Of a DNA stretch of 19,819 bases, positions 6,546-12,777 are shown in pieces. A program made the translations under genes and the position numbers. Positions within the stretch are counted from its first letter, which is position 1, and every line of letters begins with the position of its first letter. The notes under the pieces were generated by a model. The model was not told the DNA's origin. It saw only the letters and a program-made list of their open reading frames with translations, and did not search any database. The DNA is from Loktanella sp. UBA3435 (lineage in GTDB: Bacteria; Pseudomonadota; Alphaproteobacteria; Rhodobacterales; Rhodobacteraceae): contig DFSO01000055.1 of NCBI GenBank assembly GCA_002378665.1, forward strand, positions 4,716-24,534, read 5' to 3'.

Positions 6546-7799
6546 ATGCCGATACTTTGCCGAGACTGCTTAACCACCTATGAGGTTGGAACCCGCTGCA
6601 CTGCGTGTCGCAGCCCACGCAAGATATCGCATCCCGAATTGTTCGACCTGACCATCGCCCATATGGATTGTGACGCGTTTTATGCCAGCGTTGAGAAACG
6701 CGATAATCCAGAGTTGGCCGACAAACCCGTCATCATCGGCGGCGGACATCGGGGCGTTGTTTCTACCGCTTGCTATGTCGCGCGGATCAAAGGTGTAAAG
6801 TCCGCGATGCCGATGTTTCAGGCGCTAAAGCTTTGCCCAGAGGCCATCGTCGTCAGGCCGCGCATGGACGCCTACGTTGAGGCATCTCGCGCGATCCGCG
6901 CCTTGATGGATGAATTGACACCCATCGTGGAACCACTCTCGCTCGACGAAGCATTCATGGACCTGACAGGTACGGCGCGCTTACACGGTGCGCCGCCTGC
7001 CGTTATGTTGGCGCGGCTGATTAAGCGGATGAAAACCGAGGTTGGGCTGACGGGATCTATAGGTCTGTCGCACAATAAGTTTCTGGCAAAGGTCGCCTCA
7101 GACCTCGACAAACCCCGCGGATTTTCGGTGATTGGAAAAGCAGAGACCACAGAATTCTTGCGCCCCAAATCGGTCCGTTTGATTTGGGGGATTGGCCCTG
7201 CCGCTCAAGACAGTCTGTCTGCGGCAGGGATACGCACCTTTGATGATCTGCTACGCTGGGACAGGCGGGAATTACATGACCGTTTTGGGGCGACGGGTGA
7301 GCGGCTGTATGCATTGGCACGTGGCGAAGACGGGCGACGCATTTCGACGAATACCCCAGTAAAGGGTATATCCAAAGAGACAACGTTCCACGAAGATACA
7401 AGCGACCCTGATATACTTGACGGTCACATCTGGCGGTTGGCCGAACAGGTATCGGACCGCGCCAAAGCCAAGGACATGGCAGGGCGTGTCGTGAACCTGA
7501 AGCTCAAAACGGGCGATTTCAAACAGATTTCAAAGCGGCAGTCTTTGCATCATCCAACGCAATTGGCCGACACAATATACCGCACTGCACGGAGCCTGTT
7601 TGACCAAGCGGGCAGTAAGGGGCCATTTCGCTTGATTGGTGTCGGCATTAGTGAGCTTGGGTCAGCAGCAGATGCGGACAGGATCGGCGACTTATTAGAC
7701 CCTAACGCAGGGAAAAGAGCGAAAGCAGAGGCTGCTGCAGATAAGATCCGCGAGAAGTTCGGTAAAGATGCGATCATTAAAGGACGGGCTTTACGTTAG
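6546..7799 (+). CDS. dinB: DNA polymerase IV (Y-family, DinB) with N-terminal zinc-ribbon-like extension
   Basis: 417 residues. An N-terminal extension with C5-x2-C8 and C18-x2-C21 precedes the polymerase, likely a small zinc ribbon not present in E. coli DinB. The palm carries HMDCDAFYASVE (catalytic D41, steric-gate aromatic Y46) and SLDEAFMDLTG (D134, E135), the three carboxylates for metal binding. A helix-hairpin-helix segment (IWGIGPAAQDSLSAAGI) and a little-finger domain follow. Near the C-terminus, IGDLLDP may be a weak beta-clamp contact, followed by a basic tail. It performs error-prone translesion synthesis. The start at 6546 is chosen because homologous-looking sequence (MPILCRDC) begins there; upstream in-frame codons overlap the divergent Nudix gene. 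No alphaproteobacterial LexA box (GTTC-N7-GTTC) is seen nearby, so SOS control is not evident. Confidence 0.95.
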   Translation: MPILCRDCLTTYEVGTRCTACRSPRKISHPELFDLTIAHMDCDAFYASVEKRDNPELADKPVIIGGGHRGVVSTACYVARIKGVKSAMPMFQALKLCPEAIVVRPRMDAYVEASRAIRALMDELTPIVEPLSLDEAFMDLTGTARLHGAPPAVMLARLIKRMKTEVGLTGSIGLSHNKFLAKVASDLDKPRGFSVIGKAETTEFLRPKSVRLIWGIGPAAQDSLSAAGIRTFDDLLRWDRRELHDRFGATGERLYALARGEDGRRISTNTPVKGISKETTFHEDTSDPDILDGHIWRLAEQVSDRAKAKDMAGRVVNLKLKTGDFKQISKRQSLHHPTQLADTIYRTARSLFDQAGSKGPFRLIGVGISELGSAADADRIGDLLDPNAGKRAKAEAAADKIREKFGKDAIIKGRALR

Positions 7800-7857
7800 G
7801 CGGACCTAAGTAGGAAGGGTCTTGACCCATAGCCCCCTCCAACTCTAGCGTCATTTC

Positions 7858-9366
7858 ATGAGCTTATTGAACATTCAAAACCTAAGCGTAACGCTAGGTG
7901 ATCCTCTCTTTTCTGACCTAACTGTGACCCTAACAAAGGGAGATCGGCTTGGTTTGGTCGCGGCAAACGGGCGCGGCAAGACAACGTTGCTGGGCTGCAT
8001 TGCTGGTACTTTTGAGCCGACCAGCGGTGACATCACCCGGGCACGCGGGCTTCGAGTTGGGCATGTGGCGCAATATGTGCCTGATGCTGATCTGGATATG
8101 ACGCTTTACAACAAGGTTTTATCTGCCCTGCCCGCCGATCAGGCCGACTTCGAGGGCTGGCGGGTTGATGTGGCGCTGGACGAACTTTCGGTGCCATGCG
8201 AGCTGCAGCAGACACTGCTTCGCGAGCTTTCGGGCGGCTGGCAGCGTACCGCGCTCTTGGCGGCCGCGTGGATCACACAACCTGATATCCTGCTGCTTGA
8301 TGAGCCGACGAACCACCTTGATCTGGGCCGGATCGCCTTATTAGAGACTTGGTTGACCAACCTTCCCCGTGAAGTGGGCGTTGTCATCACCAGCCATGAC
8401 CGCGCCTTTCTCGATGCCACCACGAACCGCACGCTTTTCCTGCGCGAAACTAGCAGCCGCGATTTCGCGACCCCGTTTAGCCATGCGCGACTGGCGCTGG
8501 ATGAAGCAGACGCGGCAGATGAACGCCGCTTTGCAAACGATCTCAACAAGGCCAGCCAATTGCGCAAACAAGCGGCAAAACTCAAAAACATCGGGATCAA
8601 CTCTGGCTCTGATTTGCTCATCACCAAGACCACACAACTGACCGAACGCGCAGCCAAGATCGAGGCTGCCGCCAAACCCGCCCACCGCGAAAAAGGAGCG
8701 GGCGAGATCAAGCTTGGGAATGCGGGTACCCACGCCAAAGCGCTTGTGACCTTTGACGATGTGCAGGTTAGCACACCAGATGGCAGGCCGCTTTATACCA
8801 GTGGCCAAAAATGGATCACGCCCGGCGATCGGATCGTTTTACTGGGCGCCAATGGCACGGGCAAAACGCAACTGATGAACATGGTGTACCGCGCCCTGAT
8901 TGGTAAGGACAGCACCGTGAAATCTGCGCCGTCGGTGACCCTTGGCTATTCCGATCAGCACCTGTCCCAACTGACCCCGACCGACACACCGATGCAGGCG
9001 ATTGGCGATTTCGGGCTTGGCGATCAGCGCGCACGCGGATTGCTCGCGGCAGCGGGGGTAATGATCCAGATGCAAGACACCCCGCTTGCCAAACTATCGG
9101 GCGGACAAAAGGCGCGGCTGGCAATGCTGGTTTTGCGTTTGCAACATCCGAACTTTTACCCGCTAGATGAACCGACAAACCATTTGGATATCGAAGGGCA
9201 AGAAGCCTTGGAGGAAGAACTTTGCGCACATGACGCCGCCTGCCTGCTTGTCAGCCACGACCGCAGCTTTGTGCGTAATGTCGGCAATCGGTTTTGGTGG
9301 ATTGATCGGCGCAGATTGGTTGAGGTTGAAAGCCCAGAGGCGTTCTTTGAGGCGCAGATGAGTTAA
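7858..9366 (+). CDS. ABC-F family ATPase (translation-associated, no membrane domain)
   Basis: 502 residues with two fused ABC domains and no membrane segments. Domain 1: Walker A AANGRGKTT (35-43), signature LSGGW (124-128), Walker B with DEPTNHLD (148-155), and SHDRAF. The linker (about 205-290, charged, helical) is the expected site of the P-site-tRNA-interacting motif of ABC-F proteins. Domain 2: GANGTGKT (330-337), LSGGQ (413-417), DEPTNHLD (437-444), SHDRSF. ABC-F proteins bind the ribosomal E site and rescue stalled or drug-bound ribosomes. At 502 residues it is shorter than Uup and EttA (about 555-635), so I leave the subfamily open. Oddities are Trp in the first signature and PLDEP instead of LLDEP in the second Walker B. 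No Shine-Dalgarno precedes the ATG; TTGACC (7822-7827)-N16-TCTAGC would put the start of transcription close to it. Confidence 0.93.
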   Translation: MSLLNIQNLSVTLGDPLFSDLTVTLTKGDRLGLVAANGRGKTTLLGCIAGTFEPTSGDITRARGLRVGHVAQYVPDADLDMTLYNKVLSALPADQADFEGWRVDVALDELSVPCELQQTLLRELSGGWQRTALLAAAWITQPDILLLDEPTNHLDLGRIALLETWLTNLPREVGVVITSHDRAFLDATTNRTLFLRETSSRDFATPFSHARLALDEADAADERRFANDLNKASQLRKQAAKLKNIGINSGSDLLITKTTQLTERAAKIEAAAKPAHREKGAGEIKLGNAGTHAKALVTFDDVQVSTPDGRPLYTSGQKWITPGDRIVLLGANGTGKTQLMNMVYRALIGKDSTVKSAPSVTLGYSDQHLSQLTPTDTPMQAIGDFGLGDQRARGLLAAAGVMIQMQDTPLAKLSGGQKARLAMLVLRLQHPNFYPLDEPTNHLDIEGQEALEEELCAHDAACLLVSHDRSFVRNVGNRFWWIDRRRLVEVESPEAFFEAQMS

Positions 9367-9374
9367 AACCCATC

Positions 9375-10238
9375 CTACTCTGCGGCGAGAGCGGCCTGCG
9401 TATCGCGCCCAATTTCGGCAATCTCTGCGATCACGTCGGTTAGAGCCGTGCGGAATTCATCAAAGTCAGCGCGGGGTTTTAGCGTAACCTCGTCCATATA
9501 GAGCGCGCGGTCGATTTCGATCTGCACGGCATGTTGCCGCCGCGACGGCCGGCCATAATGCTGTGCGATATAGGCCCCCGCGAATGGCACGTTACGCGCA
9601 ACCTCCAATCCACGCGAAGCAAAGGCTGCCTCGATCTGCTCGACAATTGCGGTAGAGGCCGAAGCACCAAAGCGATCCCCCAACACCACATCGGGCCGCG
9701 GCGATCCGCCTGTCGCGATGTTATCAAGCGCCTCGTGTGGCATTGAGTGGCAATCAATTAAGATCGCCCGCCCAAAGGTGCGATGATTTTCATCGATCAG
9801 TGTTTGCAGTGCATCGTGATAGGGCCGCCAATAGTTGGCGATGCGGAAATGCGCCTCTTCAAGCGAGAGTTTGCCGTCGTAGATAGACCGACCGTTGGCC
9901 ACGACTCGGGGAATCACGCCCAGACCGCTTGCAACACGCGGATTATGCGACACACGACGGACACCTGAAATTAACGCAGCATCGAATTCATCTGATCCAC
10001 GGTTGAGATCAAGATAGGCCCGTGGCGCATTTGCAGTCAGCAGTGGTGCGCCAAATTCTGGTGCTTCCCCATAAAGCAAATCAACAAAAGCGTCCTCAGA
10101 CGAGCGAATTTCAGCAGCATCAAGCCTTGCCGCGTCCAAAAATGCCTGTGGATAGTCCCGTCCGCTATGGGGTGACGCGAAAATCACGCTTGTTGTGCGT
10201 GCGTTCGGCTGGGCAAGATGATAGGGCGCTTTAAACAT
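9375..10238 (-). CDS. N-formylglutamate amidohydrolase family protein
   Basis: 287 residues, matching the N-formylglutamate amidohydrolase (FGase) family, which hydrolyses N-formyl-L-glutamate to formate and glutamate in the last step of one histidine-degradation route. Family hallmarks are visible: FASPHSGRDYP (20-30, metal-binding His), AYLDLNRG (75-81), DCHSMP (162-167) and QIEIDRALYM (239-248). GGAG lies 6 bp before the ATG at 10238. No other hut genes are in the window, so the substrate could be another N-acyl amino acid. It converges on the ABC-F gene with 8 bp between stop codons. Upstream it faces away from the tRNA-Val/rpmJ unit. Confidence 0.88.
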   Translation of the reverse strand: MFKAPYHLAQPNARTTSVIFASPHSGRDYPQAFLDAARLDAAEIRSSEDAFVDLLYGEAPEFGAPLLTANAPRAYLDLNRGSDEFDAALISGVRRVSHNPRVASGLGVIPRVVANGRSIYDGKLSLEEAHFRIANYWRPYHDALQTLIDENHRTFGRAILIDCHSMPHEALDNIATGGSPRPDVVLGDRFGASASTAIVEQIEAAFASRGLEVARNVPFAGAYIAQHYGRPSRRQHAVQIEIDRALYMDEVTLKPRADFDEFRTALTDVIAEIAEIGRDTQAALAAE

Positions 10239-10290
10239 TGTTGCTCCTTTGCCAATACACTAGCCCATAAAATGAGTTTTTCAAAAGGCC

Positions 10291-10319
10291 TTGATCCCCC
10301 CTCCGACTCCTTTTATAGA
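10291..10319 (+). promoter_or_regulatory. Sigma-70-type promoter for tRNA-Val/rpmJ
   Basis: TTGATC (10291-10296), an exact 17-bp spacer, then TATAGA (10314-10319). A GC-rich discriminator (CCGCACG) follows, as is common for stable-RNA promoters under stringent control. Predicted transcription start is near 10326, about 66 nt before the tRNA. Confidence 0.6.
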
Positions 10320-10329
10320 CCGCACGACT

Positions 10330-10367
10330 GACGCGGAAATTCCCGCGTCCTATTTAGTTATAGGACG
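10330..10367 (+). promoter_or_regulatory. Two overlapping, mutually exclusive hairpins in the tRNA-Val leader
   Basis: GACGCGG (10330-10336) pairs with CCGCGTC (10343-10349). CGTCCTAT (10346-10353) pairs with ATAGGACG (10360-10367). The arms share bases 10346-10349, so an RNA can form only one at a time. The element lies between the predicted transcription start and the mature tRNA 5' end. It could steer RNase processing or attenuation, or be a DNA operator. Confidence 0.4.
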
Positions 10368-10391
10368 TTGAAATAACCAAAGGCAGACATT

Positions 10392-10466
10392 GGATGATTA
10401 GCTCAGCGGTAGAGCACTTCGTTGACATCGAAGGGGTCACTGGTTCGATCCCAGTATCGTCCACCA
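10392..10466 (+). tRNA. tRNA-Val (anticodon GAC)
   Basis: A complete 75-nt cloverleaf including encoded CCA. The acceptor stem GGATGAT (10392-10398) pairs with ATCGTCC (10456-10462), with one T-G wobble. The D arm is GCTC/GAGC with AGCGGTA in the loop. The anticodon stem CTTCG/CGAAG encloses loop TTGACAT, giving anticodon GAC, which reads GUC and GUU. The T arm ACTGG/CCAGT has loop TTCGATC, and the discriminator is A10463. It appears to be co-transcribed with rpmJ 79 bp downstream. Confidence 0.97.
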
Positions 10467-10545
10467 GAATTTAAGTGGGGTCACTCTGACCCTGAATGTA
10501 ACCCAAGGCGCAATCGCCGCGCCGCGACAAAGAAGGAATGAACCC

Positions 10546-10671
10546 ATGAAAGTTCGTAACTCCCTCCGTTCGCTCAAGCAGCGTCACCGCGATTGCCGCG
10601 TCGTGCGCCGTAAGGGCCGCGTCTATGTAATCAACAAGACGCAGCGTCGGTTTAAAGCTCGTCAGGGCTAA
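10546..10671 (+). CDS. rpmJ: 50S ribosomal protein L36 (41-aa, zinc-free form)
   Basis: 41 residues beginning MKVRNSLRSLKQRHRDC and ending NKTQRRFKARQG, strongly basic. This is the longer L36 type, which lacks the CxxC zinc ribbon of classic 37-38-residue L36 and keeps only one Cys (C17). It binds the large ribosomal subunit rRNA. AGAAGGA (10531-10537) lies 8 bp upstream of the ATG. It stands apart from the ribosomal-protein operons and sits behind tRNA-Val, with the only clear terminator after rpmJ, so a mixed tRNA/mRNA transcript is likely. Confidence 0.95.
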   Translation: MKVRNSLRSLKQRHRDCRVVRRKGRVYVINKTQRRFKARQG

Positions 10672-10693
10672 ACCAACGTAAGTATTGATCGTT

Positions 10694-10732
10694 AAAAGGT
10701 CGTGCCCCTCATCGGGCGCGGCCTTTTCTTTT
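10694..10732 (+). terminator. Rho-independent terminator after rpmJ
   Basis: A 14-bp stem (10694-10707 with 10714-10727, two wobble pairs) has a six-base loop CTCATC and a TTTTCTTTT tail. It ends the tRNA-Val/rpmJ unit. Confidence 0.9.
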
Positions 10733-10929
10733 GGCGAATCACTGCTGAGGTCCGCGAAGTAGGATGACGAGTAACTTCGGTGCTGCCCCCCCCGCGTCTA
10801 CCTTGGGAGAACAGCGCAACAAATGATGGCATTGGAGTCTTCATCAAAATCCAGTTTTGTTGCTCAAGACGCATCCACAACAATCACGCTGGTCCAAATT
10901 TTGCCCTGTTTTCAACTTAGGCGATATTT

Positions 10930-11340
10930 ATGATTAAAATTCACCAATTCTTTCTGCGAACCACTATCGTGATTACGATAATCACACTCGCGCTTTCAGC
11001 GTCCGTAATAGTGCAGCAGCTTAATAGAAATATTAGGGGCAAGCTCGACAGCTTTCTTTATATTCCCTCGATAGGCCTCGCCGTTATCCTCGCGTTCTTG
11101 AGCATACCTAAATTGCGCTGCAACGCTGTCGCTGCACCTCACAGGTTAATTCATATCGCGGTTCAGGTTATAATGGGTTTATGTGGCGCCGTTTTGATCA
11201 CTTGGACAGGGCTGGTGGCATTTAACTCACCATTGATGGGTCAGTTCTATATGGCACCCTTTCTCGCTTTGGCATGTGGCGCCATTTATGTGGCCTTAGG
11301 CATTATTGGCAGCCTCCGCGCCATTTGGACACCAGCCTGA
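10930..11340 (+). CDS. Small integral membrane protein of unknown function
   Basis: 136 residues that I do not recognise. Four hydrophobic segments are clear: about 9-28 (RTTIVITIITLALSASVIVQ), 44-60, 74-97 and 107-129, giving a four-helix inner-membrane protein. Its loops are short and basic (NRNIRGK, PKLRCNAVAAPHR). The sequence is visibly AT-richer than its neighbours, and the ribosome-binding site is weak (TAGGCG, 7-8 bp upstream). It is preceded by 197 bp after the rpmJ terminator and followed by 199 bp without a gene. Lower GC and isolation suggest a recent arrival or a weakly conserved accessory gene. Confidence 0.65.
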   Translation: MIKIHQFFLRTTIVITIITLALSASVIVQQLNRNIRGKLDSFLYIPSIGLAVILAFLSIPKLRCNAVAAPHRLIHIAVQVIMGLCGAVLITWTGLVAFNSPLMGQFYMAPFLALACGAIYVALGIIGSLRAIWTPA

Positions 11341-11539
11341 CTATCATCACTACCTGCCCCAAAAGTCCGCTTGGTCGACTTGTTTAAGTAACCCAACCAC
11401 TCTTCAAAGGGCCGCGGTGCCCGGTAAGGAATTTTCCAGCAGACCTCCCCCATTTTTTATGCAGGCCCCGCTTTGGACTGGTCAGAGCGGTTCTATTGGG
11501 TCTAGGCTAACCACATTAACTATATTTTGGAGCTGCTAT

Positions 11540-12730
11540 ATGCGACGTACAACGATTCCGACCACCGCTTTACTCATGGCCCTCGCCTCGCCTTTGGCGG
11601 CGCAGGATCTATGCGGTGGCAAAGGTGCTGGTGGTCAATGGGTCGGCGGCAGCGAAGAGAGTTCAGACATCACCACGACGGAAGCCTACCAAGAGCAAAT
11701 GGCGCTTGTATTGGGCGGTAATGCCTATGTCGGCCTGTTTTCGCTCTCGGAACCAACCGAGGTCCGCATTGAAGCTGCAGGTCGTGGGGGCGGTGATCCG
11801 TTGATCGAGGTATTTGACGCTGCTGGTGGGATCGTTGCAACTGACGACGATTCTGGTGGTGGAGGCGCGGCGCGCTCTGAGGTATCGCTCGAAGCGGGCA
11901 CCTATTGCGTTAACATGAAACCCTACGACAGCGGCCCGATGACCGCCTTCCTGCGCGTCGGCCGCATGGACCAAGAGCCGTTGGCCGAAGGGTCATCGGC
12001 GAGCGGTGAGGGAACATCACCGTCGAATGATTGCTCTGCCGCGACGCCAATGGGCGAAATTGGCGCGGTCAACGCAGCCTCCGTGGACGAGACGAGCCAT
12101 TGGTCGTTCACCCTGTCGGAACCAACCGCGATCACGATTACGGCCAATGGTGACGGCGCGGACCCTACCATTGCGCTTTATGATAGCGACGGCACGACGC
12201 TTGCCGAAAACGATGATTTCGACGGGCTGAACTCGCGCATTACGCAATCCAACCCACTGCCTGCTGGCGACTATTGCATCGGCATGGGCGCATTGAGCGA
12301 TACTAGCGTCCCAATTGCGACAACCGTGACAGTTTACGATGCCGCAGCCGAACTCGCAGCACTTTACGCACGTGGTGAAGCAGCGCCGCCGCTCGACGGT
12401 TCTGTCGCAGTGACAGCCATGGGCGAGATTACCAGCCGTTCGCGCCAAGACATTCAAGTTGGCAGCGAAGTTGCTTGGTTTTCAATGGATATCGCAGACT
12501 CCAGCCTGATCTTGATCGAAGCAATTGCAGCTGGCGACGGCGGTGACCCTTGGCTTGTGATTTATGATGACCTTGGCCGTAAGGTTGGTGAAAACGACGA
12601 CAATGATGGGCTCAACAGCCTTTTGACGGCGCGGGTCCAAAAGGGCACCTACATCTTTGGCGTCAAACAGGTAGGCGACAGCCAAGGCTTTGTCCGTCTC
12701 TTGGTCGAACGCTACGTTCCTGCCGAGTAA
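11540..12730 (+). CDS. Secreted protein with three PPC-like beta-sandwich repeats
   Basis: 396 residues. A Sec signal peptide (1-21, cleavage after ASPLAA) is followed by three related domains of about 95-100 residues (about 46-141, 168-266, 292-391). Each has the pattern of bacterial pre-peptidase C-terminal (PPC)-type domains: an opening hydrophobic strand after SEPTxIxI, a D-P-x-I-x-L/V-Y/F-D core, a Gly/Asp turn (LAENDDFDGLNS, VGENDDNDGLNS), and an AGTYCV/AGDYCI/KGTYIF strand. The Asp-rich turns may bind calcium. Four paired-looking Cys residues suggest disulfides in the periplasm or outside. No catalytic domain is present, so it is a binding or structural protein. The ATG at 11540 is chosen because of the signal peptide and TGGAGC 6 bp upstream; the frame is open back to 11306 without a plausible start. 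It converges on the pseudo-caspase gene. Confidence 0.85.
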   Translation: MRRTTIPTTALLMALASPLAAQDLCGGKGAGGQWVGGSEESSDITTTEAYQEQMALVLGGNAYVGLFSLSEPTEVRIEAAGRGGGDPLIEVFDAAGGIVATDDDSGGGGAARSEVSLEAGTYCVNMKPYDSGPMTAFLRVGRMDQEPLAEGSSASGEGTSPSNDCSAATPMGEIGAVNAASVDETSHWSFTLSEPTAITITANGDGADPTIALYDSDGTTLAENDDFDGLNSRITQSNPLPAGDYCIGMGALSDTSVPIATTVTVYDAAAELAALYARGEAAPPLDGSVAVTAMGEITSRSRQDIQVGSEVAWFSMDIADSSLILIEAIAAGDGGDPWLVIYDDLGRKVGENDDNDGLNSLLTARVQKGTYIFGVKQVGDSQGFVRLLVERYVPAE

Positions 12731-12739
12731 AACCTAATC

Positions 12740-12766
12740 GTGGCGGCGGGAAATCCCAGCCGCCAC
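12740..12766. terminator. Strong hairpin between convergent genes (no T-run)
   Basis: GTGGCGGC-GGG (12740-12750) pairs with CCC-(A)-GCCGCCAC (12755-12766), an 11-bp GC stem with one bulged A and an AAAT loop. It lies 9 bp after the PPC protein stop and 11 bp beyond the minus-strand stop. Neither side has a U-tract, so it may stabilise 3' ends or stall polymerase rather than act as a classic terminator. Confidence 0.5.
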
Positions 12767-12777
12767 ATGCCACCGTT

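Noticed and set aside
11306..11539. Longer N-terminus for the PPC-repeat protein
   Set aside because: The frame is open but the extra 78 residues are non-coding in character and would bury the signal peptide; the ATG at 11540 has a good Shine-Dalgarno and an immediate signal sequence.
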